DNA of 64,000 bases, from assembly GCF_040049195.1 (NCBI RefSeq), contig NZ_JBDZDL010000003.1; one strand, 5' to 3'. Both the position numbers and the translations under genes were made by a program. This document shows positions 34,364 through 42,083 of the stretch, piece by piece; the stretch's first letter is position 1, and each line of letters opens with the position of its first letter. This DNA is from NCEH01 sp040049195. GTDB taxonomy: Bacteria > Pseudomonadota > Alphaproteobacteria > Rhizobiales > Xanthobacteraceae. The notes under the pieces are model-generated. The model made no database searches, was not told the DNA's origin, and saw only the letters and a list, made by a program, of their open reading frames with translations.

Positions 34364-35308
34364 TCAGGGCGAGACGCCCTTTTCCTTGAAATACTTTTCG
34401 GCACCCGGGTGGAAGGGCACCGGCGAGCCCTTCACCGCGCCCTCCAGCGAAATCGCCTTGGCGGCGGCATGGGCGGCCTGGAGGTCCGGCAGATTCTCGA
34501 AGATCGCCTTGGTCATGGCATAGACGTCGGCGTCCTTCATATCCTCGCGCACGACGAGGAAGTTGGGCACCGCGGCGGTGGCGACGTCCTTCTCCTGGCC
34601 GGTATAGGTGCCGGCGGGGATCACCGTCTTCAGATAGGGCGTTCCCACCTTGTCCACGACGCTGTTGGGAATCTCGACCACGTTGATATCGACCGCCGTG
34701 GCGAGATCCTTAATGGAGGACACGCCGAGGCCGGCCGACTGCAAGGTGGCGTCGAGCTGGCGGTTCTTCATCAGCTCGACCGATTCCGCGAAGGGCAGAT
34801 ATTCCACCTTGCCGAGGTCTTCATATTTGAGGCCGGCGGCGTTCAGGATGGCGCGGGCGTTCAATTCGGTGCCGGATTTCGGCGCACCCACCGAGAGGCG
34901 CTTGCCCTTCAGGTCCGCGAGCGTCTTGATGCCGCTGTCCTTGGACGCGACGATCTGGATGTAGTTGGGATAGATGGCGGCGAGCGCCCGCACCTTCTTG
35001 AGCGGCGCCTTGAAGCCGGCCTCTTCCTTGCCCGCCCACCCGTCGGCGAGGCTGTCGGCGAGGGTGAAGGCGATCTCGCCCTTGCCCTGCTGGATCAGGA
35101 TGAGATTTTCCACCGACGCCTTGGTGGCCTGCACGGAGGGGCGCACGTCCGCCACCTTGGTCGACAGGATATTCGAAATCGCGACGCCCATGGGATAATA
35201 GACGCCCGAGGTGCCGCCGGTGAGGATGTTGACGAATTCCGCCGCCTGCGTGGCCACGGGCGCGCAGGCCAGCGCGACCGACAGGGCAACCATCTTCAGC
35301 CTTTTCAT
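34364..35308 (-). CDS. TAXI-family TRAP transporter solute-binding protein
   Basis: A 314-aa periplasmic binding protein. The signal peptide 'MKRLKMVALSVALACAPVA' is cleaved near residue 22-24. The mature start 'FVNILTGGTSGVYYPMG' is the TAXI signature. 'KRLSVGAPKSGTELNAR' is the mid-domain motif. TAXI proteins bind organic acids or amino acids such as glutamate; the ligand here is unknown. GGAGGAGCG precedes the ATG. It is the first gene of the leftward series and faces a glycerate kinase gene across 258 bp. Confidence 0.93.
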   Translation of the reverse strand: MKRLKMVALSVALACAPVATQAAEFVNILTGGTSGVYYPMGVAISNILSTKVADVRPSVQATKASVENLILIQQGKGEIAFTLADSLADGWAGKEEAGFKAPLKKVRALAAIYPNYIQIVASKDSGIKTLADLKGKRLSVGAPKSGTELNARAILNAAGLKYEDLGKVEYLPFAESVELMKNRQLDATLQSAGLGVSSIKDLATAVDINVVEIPNSVVDKVGTPYLKTVIPAGTYTGQEKDVATAAVPNFLVVREDMKDADVYAMTKAIFENLPDLQAAHAAAKAISLEGAVKGSPVPFHPGAEKYFKEKGVSP

Positions 35309-35566
35309 GAACGCTCCTCCGATATCATTTGGCATTTTTCCGGAAGGCTAACGCCTTCGACGGCAAAGACCACCTGCTTTCTTGCGGCTGAGACGAAAGT
35401 CTAAACCGCCGACCCTGGTCCCGACCGGCCTTGGAACCGCGTTTTCACGGGCGCGGCCCATTGATCCCGGCGTTTCGGGGCGCTAGTGACGGGGTGAAAT
35501 AATGAATCCCACAAGCCCTAAGGGCGCGGGATGCCGCTCTCCCGCGGGAGAGCAAAGGGAGCGCTC

Positions 35567-36826
35567 ATGCCATCCGACCCCACGCCGTCCGACCAGGAAA
35601 TCCTCCTCGCTTTGTTCGAGACCGCGCTCGCGGCCGCCGTGCCGGAGGGCAAGTTCGAGGGGCGGCTGCCGGAGCCGCCGAAGGGGCGCACCATCGTCAT
35701 CGGCGCCGGCAAGGCCTCCGCCCGCATGGCGCGCGCGTTCGAGGACGCCTGGCAGAAGCCCTGCGAGGGGCTCATCGTGACCCGCTACGGCCATGGCTGC
35801 GAAACCCGCCAGATCGAGATCGTCGAGGCCGCCCACCCGGTGCCGGACGCGGCCGGGCTGAAGGCGGCCCAACGCATCCTGGAACTCGCCCGCTCGGCCG
35901 GGCCGGATGACCTCGTGATCTGCCTGATGTCGGGCGGCGCCTCCTCCCTGCTCACCCTGCCGGCGGAGGGCATGACGCTCGAGGACAAGCAGGCGCTCAA
36001 CAAGGCCCTACTGCGGTCCGGCGCGCCCATCGGCATCATGAACCAGGTGCGCAAATCCATGTCCGCCATCAAGGGCGGGCGCCTCGCGGCGGCCATCGCC
36101 CCAGCCCGCTGCGTCACTTATCTCATCTCGGACGTGCCGGGCGACGATCCCCGCTCCATCGGCTCCGGCCCCACCATTCCGGAAAAGTCCGATCCCGAGG
36201 CGGTGCTTGCCCTGATGCGGGCCTATGAGGTGCCGGTGAGCCCGCAGATGGAGGCCGTGATCCGCGCCAATACGGTTTCCGGCGATGCCTTGCCGGGGCA
36301 GGAAGTCCATATGATCGCCACCCCCATGATGGCGCTGCACGCGGCACGGGAGAAGGCGAAGGCGTTTGGCCTTTCGGCCGTCATCCTCGGCGACGCCATC
36401 GAGGGCGAGGCGCGCGAGGCGGCTACCGTGTTCGCCGGCATCGCGTTCAGTGCGTCGGCCCATGGCGAGCCGGCCAAGGCGCCCTGCGTGCTGCTGTCCG
36501 GCGGCGAGACCACGGTGACGGTGCGCGGCAAGGGACGGGGCGGGCGCAACGTGGAATTCCTGCTCGCCCTGGCCATCGCGCTGAAGGAAGCAAAAGGCAT
36601 TTCCGCCATTGCCTGCGACACCGACGGGGTGGACGGCACCGAGGACAATGCCGGCGCCTGGTTCGACGACCAGATCCTGGCGCAGGCGCGGGCTGCCGGC
36701 GTTTCGGCGGCGGATTTCCTCGCCAATAACGACGGCTACAGCTTCTTCGAGAAGCTGGACCGGCTCGTCGTCACGGGTCCGACCCTGACCAATGTGAATG
36801 ATTTCCGCGCCATCCTGGTCCGCTAG
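35567..36826 (+). CDS. ttuD: Glycerate 2-kinase (GckA/TtuD type, DUF4147/MOFRL)
   Basis: A 419-aa enzyme with the N-terminal DUF4147 domain ('IVIGAGKASARMARAFED', 'CLMSGGASSLLTLPAEG') and the C-terminal MOFRL domain ('VLLSGGETTVTVRGKGRGG', 'IACDTDGVDGTEDNAG'). The family phosphorylates glycerate to 2-phosphoglycerate in glyoxylate, serine or tartrate metabolism; some members were earlier named hydroxypyruvate reductase. AAGGGAG precedes the chosen ATG. It is divergent from the TAXI transporter, so the transporter may import a related organic acid (inference). Confidence 0.9.
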   Translation: MPSDPTPSDQEILLALFETALAAAVPEGKFEGRLPEPPKGRTIVIGAGKASARMARAFEDAWQKPCEGLIVTRYGHGCETRQIEIVEAAHPVPDAAGLKAAQRILELARSAGPDDLVICLMSGGASSLLTLPAEGMTLEDKQALNKALLRSGAPIGIMNQVRKSMSAIKGGRLAAAIAPARCVTYLISDVPGDDPRSIGSGPTIPEKSDPEAVLALMRAYEVPVSPQMEAVIRANTVSGDALPGQEVHMIATPMMALHAAREKAKAFGLSAVILGDAIEGEAREAATVFAGIAFSASAHGEPAKAPCVLLSGGETTVTVRGKGRGGRNVEFLLALAIALKEAKGISAIACDTDGVDGTEDNAGAWFDDQILAQARAAGVSAADFLANNDGYSFFEKLDRLVVTGPTLTNVNDFRAILVR

Positions 36827-36962
36827 AATTAGGGAACCAAGCCCGTTATTGCTGCGGCGCAGCAGCCTTGCGTCCGCCGCATGGCGCGCGGAAATTGAGC
36901 TGGGTCAAATCACTAGCTCCTCTTTCCAGGGGGTTAGCGCAGGCTTGACTTGTGAGTGGATG

Positions 36963-37001
36963 GGTCAAGGTCCTTGACCTTTGCTGCGGTGCACATAGAT
37001 T
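36963..37001 (+). promoter_or_regulatory. Palindromic operator overlapping a candidate promoter
   Basis: GGTCAAGG-T-CCTTGACC (36963-36979) is a perfect 8-bp inverted repeat. Its right arm holds a TTGACC -35 box (36974-36979), followed after 16 bp by TAGATT as -10. A repressor bound here would block the promoter of the downstream GNAT gene. Another GGGTCAA half-site lies just upstream near 36902. Confidence 0.5.
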
Positions 37002-37048
37002 GCGGGTGGAGGAACCGGGGGGTCCGGACCATGGGTCAGGAGACCACC

Positions 37049-37654
37049 ATGAGCGATCAGGCCGCGCCTGGAATCATTCGCAAGCTTTGGCCCGCCGAGG
37101 CCCAGCTGTTTCGCGAACATCTTCTCCGCCTGGATAAGGAGAGCCGGCGCAATCGTTTCGGTTCGGCCGTCTCCGAATCCTTCATCGAGCATTATGCCGA
37201 GCGCGTCTTCCGGTCCGGCGCGGTGATCCATGGCTGTTTCGTGGATGGGGTGCTGCGGGCGGCGGCGGAGCTTTATCCCTTCTCCGGCGTGCTGCCGCGC
37301 GAGGCCGAGGCGGCCTTCAGCGTGGAGAGCGCGTTCCAGAACGGCGGGTTCGGCACGCATTTGATGGAGCGCACCATCCTCACCGCGCGCAATCGCGGCA
37401 TTCGCACGCTTTATATGAACTGCCTCGCCCACAATCGCCGCATGCAGCAGATCGCGCGCAAGTTCGACGCCGATCTGAAGTTCGAATCCGACGAGGTGGT
37501 CGCGCAGCTGACCGCGCCTTATCCCACGCCGCTGTCCCTGGCGCGGGAAGCGGCGGCGGATGCCCAGGGCGTCTCGCGCACGCTCTTCCAGGCCCAGGTG
37601 CGGGCGACCGGCCGCGTGATCGACCTGCTGCTTCCCAGCTCGCGCGCCGCCTGA
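37049..37654 (+). CDS. GNAT-family N-acetyltransferase
   Basis: A 201-aa protein with a GNAT fold. The acetyl-CoA loop is in 'ESAFQNGGFGTHLMERTILT', near residues 92-111, and 'LYMNCLAHNRRMQQIARKF' follows as the family's strand-helix. Acceptor unknown. GGAG lies 7 nt before the chosen ATG; a start at 37031 is an alternative. It is alone on the plus strand behind the palindromic promoter. Confidence 0.85.
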   Translation: MSDQAAPGIIRKLWPAEAQLFREHLLRLDKESRRNRFGSAVSESFIEHYAERVFRSGAVIHGCFVDGVLRAAAELYPFSGVLPREAEAAFSVESAFQNGGFGTHLMERTILTARNRGIRTLYMNCLAHNRRMQQIARKFDADLKFESDEVVAQLTAPYPTPLSLAREAAADAQGVSRTLFQAQVRATGRVIDLLLPSSRAA

Positions 37655-37685
37655 GGGCCGGCAGCGGCTCGGCCGCAAAAGACGC

Positions 37686-38015
37686 TTAGTGGGGCACGCT
37701 CTTGGAGAGCAGGTTCACCACCAGCACGCCGGCGATGATGAGGCCGAGGCCGATGACGGCGGGCAGATCCAGCTTCTGCCCGTAGACCACGAGGCCGATG
37801 GCGGCCACTAGCACGATGCCCACGCCCGACCAGATGGCATAGGCGATGCCCACGGGCAGCACCTTCAAGGTGAGCGAGAGGCAATAGAAGGCCACCGCAT
37901 AGCCCAACACCACGATGACGGAGGGCACCGGCTTGCTGAAGCCCTCCGCCGCCTTGAGGGCGGAGGTGGCGATGACTTCCGCCGTGATGGCGATGAGGAG
38001 CAGCACGTAGGTCAT
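37686..38015 (-). CDS. emrE: Small multidrug resistance efflux protein (EmrE-like)
   Basis: A 109-aa four-helix SMR transporter that works as a dimer and exports cationic compounds for protons. The essential Glu lies in helix 1 ('ITAEVIATSALKAAEGF'). 'GIAYAIWSGVGIVL' and 'LDLPAVIGLGLIIAG' follow E. coli EmrE closely, as does the ending 'LLSKSVPH'. Thus it belongs to the drug-efflux group rather than the guanidinium (SugE/Gdx) group. The stop faces the GNAT gene's end. Confidence 0.9.
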   Translation of the reverse strand: MTYVLLLIAITAEVIATSALKAAEGFSKPVPSVIVVLGYAVAFYCLSLTLKVLPVGIAYAIWSGVGIVLVAAIGLVVYGQKLDLPAVIGLGLIIAGVLVVNLLSKSVPH

Positions 38016-38147
38016 GAAGCGAGGTGAGCCCAGAGGCGATTCCGCGTCAATGCGGTTTTGCCTTTCGTGGCCGCGCGATACCGTCACAGCCTGCGGGCGG
38101 CGGAGCGCGCGCGGCGGCGGCGAAAGGGCTCCGGCGGCCGGGCAAAA

Positions 38148-38163
38148 TGTTTCACGTGAAACA
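38148..38163. other. parS centromere site (second copy)
   Basis: A second perfect TGTTTCACGTGAAACA, 9.07 kb from the first. A half-site GTGAAACA follows at 38172-38179. It lies between the EmrE-type gene and the end of dnaE2. Two canonical sites this close strongly suggest an origin-proximal region. Confidence 0.9.
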
Positions 38164-38267
38164 ATGGGCTTGTGAAACAAGGGCTTGGCGCGGACGAACA
38201 GCGGTTCGAAGCGCTTTCTCCGCACTTTTCCGGGCGATGACACCGCCTTTTCGGGCGAATGTTCGGC
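38148..38267 (-). repeat. Dispersed intergenic repeat, copy B, ending in parS
   Basis: The reverse-strand counterpart of the repeat at 28974-29091. Read on the minus strand it starts near GCCGAACATTCGCCCGAAAA and ends in parS. Compared with copy A, the spacer between the core and parS is about 2 bp longer and carries an extra half parS. The rest of the 378-bp gap (38016-38393) has GC-rich sequence with no gene I can support. Confidence 0.85.
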
Positions 38268-38393
38268 CTGCATGACTCCGGGCCCCCAAAAGGTCCCGCA
38301 CATTCCCTTACGGCATATCGGATAGACCCTGTCCCGGCGCGACGGCGCCGGGCGATTGGCCGGGCGGGCGCGGGCGGCTCCTCCGTGCCCGCC

Positions 38394-41300
38394 TCAATGG
38401 AAATTTCGCCCCTTCGGCAAGGCCGCCTGCGCCGTGCCCTGGAGTGGCGCCGCGTGGGTGGAGCGGCGGCGGTGCGGCGCCTCGTCGGGGTCGCGCGGAT
38501 CGCGGCCGGGGCCGCTTGTTTCACGCGGATCGCGGCCGGGGCCGCGCTTGGCCTCGTCCGGCGGCATGGCGGGATCGATGGGCGGCCCGGTTCGATCCAA
38601 TTCGTCGATGAGGTGGCTCCAATCCTCGATCTTCTCCGCGACCAGATGGATGACGCTGCTCTCGTTCTGCAGCCGGCCGGTGACGCCCACGAGGCGCGCG
38701 CCCATCACCTGCGGGCGGAAGGTTTCGAACACGCGGGGCCAGACGATGACATTGGCAAAGGCCTGCTCGTCCTCGATGGTCATGAAGATGACGCCGCTCG
38801 CGGTGCCCGGCCGCTGGCGCACCAGCACCAGCCCGGCGAGGGTGAGGCGCCGTCCGCTCGCAAGCTCCGGCAGGCGGCCGTTGGGCGTCACGCCGCGCTG
38901 GTTCAGCCGGGGGCGCAGGAAGGCGAGCGGATGGGACTTCAGCGACAGTTTCAGATGCCGGTAATCGGCGATCACCTGCGCGCCCGGCGGCAACACGGGT
39001 AGGTCGACCTCGGCCTCGCGCACGCTCTCTTCGCGCGCGGACGCGGCGGCGCGGAACAGGGGCAGATCGTCCTTGTCGCCGGCCCGGCGCAGGCCGCGCA
39101 CGGCCCAGAGCGCGGCGCGCCGGTCCAGCCCCAGGGAGCGGAAGGCGTCGGCATCGGCGAGGCGCTCCAGCACCGCCGGGGCAAGGCCGGTGCGCAGCCA
39201 CAGGTCGCGCACGCAATCATAGCCCGGCCCGCGGCGCTCCGCGATGCGCCGGCCCGCTTCCTCCTGCAGGCCATCGATCTGCCGCAGGCCGAGCCGCAGG
39301 GCGTGGGTGGTCTTCACGTCGCCGGCCATGTCGCCATGGCGGGGATGAATGCGCGCGGCGGCGTGCGCCGCCCTTGCGCCCTCTCCCGCTTGCGGGGGAG
39401 GGTTGGGGAGGGGGCACGCCGCCTCGGGGCACGGGCGTGCGGCGGGACGGGAATGGGGGCTTTGCGGGCGGGACGCGGGTGCGCCTTCTCTTCCTCCGGG
39501 CAGTTCCGACTCTGCACGTCCTCCCTCTTCCCCCTCCCCAGCCCTCCCCCGCAAGCGGGAGAGGGGGGGCATAGCCTTGAGGAGGGAAAGCTCGTGATCG
39601 ACAGCCTCTGCGGGAGGGGCCGAAAGGGCGCCGCCGCCGACCTCCGCTTCCAGCGTGTGGTCCCAGTGCGATGAATTGATGTCGGCGGGGCGGATCTCGA
39701 CCCCATGCTCGGCGGCGTCGCGCACCAATTGGGCGGGGGCGTAGAAGCCCATGGGCCAGGCGTTCAGCAGGCCGGCGGCGAACACATCGGGATAATGGCA
39801 CTTGATCCAGGCCGAGACATAGACCAGCAGGGCGAAGCTCTCGGCATGGGAACGGGGAAAGCCGTAGGAGCCGAAGCCCTTGATCTGCTGCCACAGGCTT
39901 TCCGCGAAGGCGCGCTCATAGCCCTTGGCCAGCATGCCGCGGATCAGCTTGTCCTTGAACGTGTCGATGGTGCCCACATGCTTGAAGGTGGCCATGGCGC
40001 GGCGCAGCTTGTCGGCCTCCTCCGCCGTGAAGCCGGCGCCGACGATGGCGATCTGCATGGCCTGTTCCTGGAACAGCGGCACGCCGAGCGTGCCTTCCAG
40101 CACCTCCTTCAGCTCGGGCGAGGGATAGACCACCGGATCCAGCCCCTGCTTGCGGCGCAGATAGGGATGCACCATGCCGCCCTGGATCGGGCCCGGGCGC
40201 ACGATCGCAACCTCCACCACCAGATCCTCGAATTTCGTCGGCTTGAGGCGCGGCAGCATGGTCTGCTGGGCCCGGCTCTCCACCTGGAACACGCCGATGG
40301 AATCGGCGCGCTGGAGCATGGCGTAGACGCGCGCGTCGTCCGGCGGGATGTCGCAGATGCGCTTGAAATCGTGCCCGTACCGGGTGTTGAGCAAAGCGAA
40401 GCACTTCTGGATCGCGGTAAGCATGCCGAGCGCCAGCACGTCCACCTTCAGCAGGCCCACCGCCTCCAGGTCGTCCTTGTTCCATTCGATGATGGGCCGC
40501 TCGTCCATGGCCGAGCGGGTGAGCGGCACGGTCTCGTCCAGCCGGTCGTGGGTCACCACCATGCCGCCCACGTGCTGGGAGAGGTGGCGCGGAAAGCCGA
40601 TCAGGGCGCGGGAGAGTTCCAGCGTCAGCGCCAGCCGCCGGTCGGCGGGATCGAGGCCGAGGCGCACCGCCTCCTCCGCCTTCACCCCGCCGGAGGACCA
40701 GCCCCAGATGGAGCCGGCGAGCGCGCCCACCGTATCCTCCGAGAGGCCGAGCACCTTGCCCACCTCGCGCACCGCCGAGCGGGTGCGATAGGTGATGGTG
40801 GTGGCGGCGAGCCCGGCATGGGCCGCGCCATAGCGCCGGTAGACGAATTGCAGCACCTCGCCGCGCCGCTCGTGCTCGAAATCGATGTCGATGTCCGGCG
40901 GCTCGTTGCGGTTGCGGGAGATGAAGCGCTCGAACAGGAGCGAGGCCTTCATCGGGTCCACCTCGGTGAGGCCGAGGCAGAAGCAGACCGCGGAATTGGC
41001 CGCCGAGCCGCGCCCCTGGCACAGGATGCCGGCGCCCCGGGCGAAGCGGACGATCTCGTCCACCGTGAGGAAATAGGGCGCATAGCCGAGCTCGGCGATG
41101 AGGCCGAGCTCGTGGCGCAAGGTGGTATTCACCTTGTCCGGTATGCCTTCGGGATAGCGCGTGCGGGCGCCCTCCCAGGCCAGCGCTTCGAGCGCCGCCT
41201 GCGGCGAGGCGAACCCGTCTCGCGCCTCGCGCGGATAGGTGGGCTTCAACTGGTCCAGGGAGAAATCCAGGCGGGAGAAAAAGGCGAAGCTCTCCGCCAC

Positions 41301-42083
41301 CGCTTCCGGCAGGGCGCGGAACAGGCGGGCCATCTCGGCGGGCGGCTTGAGGTGGCGCTCGGCATTGGGGGCGAGGCGCGTGCCGGCTGCATCCAGCGTC
41401 ACGTGCGTGCGGATGCAGGTGAGAATGTCGTGCAGCGGGCGCTGCTCCGGCGCGTGATAGAGGGCATCCCCCACCGCCAGCACGGGCAGGCGCGCGCGCC
41501 GCGCGAGGTCGGCGAGGCGCGCGAGGCGGCGCGCGTCGTCCCCGCCATGGGCGAGGGCGGCGGCGAGCCATATCCGGTCCGGCGCGGTTTCTTTAAGTTG
41601 GTTAAGAAGTTCCGCGAATGCCTCCGGCGGGCGGCGGGGCGGCAGCACGGCGAGGCACAGGCCCTCCTGGAAATCCAGCAGATCGGCGCGGGTGAGGCGG
41701 CAATCGCCTTTCTCCGCCCGCATGTTGCCGGTGGTGAGCAGGCGGCAGAGCCGGCCATAGGCGGGCCGGTCGGTCGGATAGGCGAGGATGTCCGGCGTGC
41801 CGTCGCAGAACACCAGACGGGCGCCGATGGCGAGGGGGAAATCCAGCGCCTTCGCCATGGAATGGGCCCGCACCACGCCGGCCAAGGTGTTGCGATCGGC
41901 AAGGCCGATGCCGCGGTGGCCGAGCGCCTGCGCCTGCCGCACCTGATCCTCCGGGTGCGAGGCGCCGTGCAGGAAGGAGAAATTGCTGGTGGCGGCCAGC
42001 TCCACATAAGGCGGCGGGGCGGGCGGCGCGGCGCGCAGGCTGGACCTGCGGGCGAAGGCGGGGGTGAGGAGATCGCCGCTCAT
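38394..42083 (-). CDS. dnaE2: Error-prone DNA polymerase DnaE2 (ImuC)
   Basis: A 1229-aa C-family polymerase for SOS mutagenesis and lesion tolerance. The PHP domain (about 25-240), palm with catalytic 'PDIDIDF' at 396-402, fingers, HhH and OB domains ('LTLAGLVLVRQRPGTASGVI') are in the usual order. It is over 100 aa longer than typical. The excess lies between 'SSHWDHTLEAE' (about 805) and 'ALRLGLRQIDGL' (about 925) and includes translated palindromic repeats ('LPNPPPQAGEGA'). The insert is in frame and outside the catalytic core, so the enzyme may still work. ATGA overlap with imuB. Confidence 0.94.
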   Translation of the reverse strand: MSGDLLTPAFARRSSLRAAPPAPPPYVELAATSNFSFLHGASHPEDQVRQAQALGHRGIGLADRNTLAGVVRAHSMAKALDFPLAIGARLVFCDGTPDILAYPTDRPAYGRLCRLLTTGNMRAEKGDCRLTRADLLDFQEGLCLAVLPPRRPPEAFAELLNQLKETAPDRIWLAAALAHGGDDARRLARLADLARRARLPVLAVGDALYHAPEQRPLHDILTCIRTHVTLDAAGTRLAPNAERHLKPPAEMARLFRALPEAVAESFAFFSRLDFSLDQLKPTYPREARDGFASPQAALEALAWEGARTRYPEGIPDKVNTTLRHELGLIAELGYAPYFLTVDEIVRFARGAGILCQGRGSAANSAVCFCLGLTEVDPMKASLLFERFISRNRNEPPDIDIDFEHERRGEVLQFVYRRYGAAHAGLAATTITYRTRSAVREVGKVLGLSEDTVGALAGSIWGWSSGGVKAEEAVRLGLDPADRRLALTLELSRALIGFPRHLSQHVGGMVVTHDRLDETVPLTRSAMDERPIIEWNKDDLEAVGLLKVDVLALGMLTAIQKCFALLNTRYGHDFKRICDIPPDDARVYAMLQRADSIGVFQVESRAQQTMLPRLKPTKFEDLVVEVAIVRPGPIQGGMVHPYLRRKQGLDPVVYPSPELKEVLEGTLGVPLFQEQAMQIAIVGAGFTAEEADKLRRAMATFKHVGTIDTFKDKLIRGMLAKGYERAFAESLWQQIKGFGSYGFPRSHAESFALLVYVSAWIKCHYPDVFAAGLLNAWPMGFYAPAQLVRDAAEHGVEIRPADINSSHWDHTLEAEVGGGALSAPPAEAVDHELSLLKAMPPLSRLRGRAGEGEEGGRAESELPGGREGAPASRPQSPHSRPAARPCPEAACPLPNPPPQAGEGARAAHAAARIHPRHGDMAGDVKTTHALRLGLRQIDGLQEEAGRRIAERRGPGYDCVRDLWLRTGLAPAVLERLADADAFRSLGLDRRAALWAVRGLRRAGDKDDLPLFRAAASAREESVREAEVDLPVLPPGAQVIADYRHLKLSLKSHPLAFLRPRLNQRGVTPNGRLPELASGRRLTLAGLVLVRQRPGTASGVIFMTIEDEQAFANVIVWPRVFETFRPQVMGARLVGVTGRLQNESSVIHLVAEKIEDWSHLIDELDRTGPPIDPAMPPDEAKRGPGRDPRETSGPGRDPRDPDEAPHRRRSTHAAPLQGTAQAALPKGRNFH
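39379..39414 (+). repeat. 36-bp GC-rich palindromic repeat inside dnaE2 (copy 1)
   Basis: Starts CCCTCTCCCGCTTGCGGGGG and recurs, inverted with one mismatch, at 39530-39565. Each copy has an internal stem around CCCGC-TT-GCGGG. Such sequences are usually intergenic palindromic repeats; here the sequence is read as protein within dnaE2. Confidence 0.85.
39530..39565 (-). repeat. 36-bp GC-rich palindromic repeat inside dnaE2 (copy 2, inverted)
   Basis: Inverted partner of 39379-39414. The two copies flank about 115 bp, making a roughly 187-bp unit with inverted ends, as if a repeat-bounded cassette had entered the gene. Confidence 0.85.

Noticed and set aside
38517..38526. TGTTTCACG inside dnaE2 as a third parS
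   Set aside because: Only one arm matches; the other half (CGGATC) breaks the palindrome.
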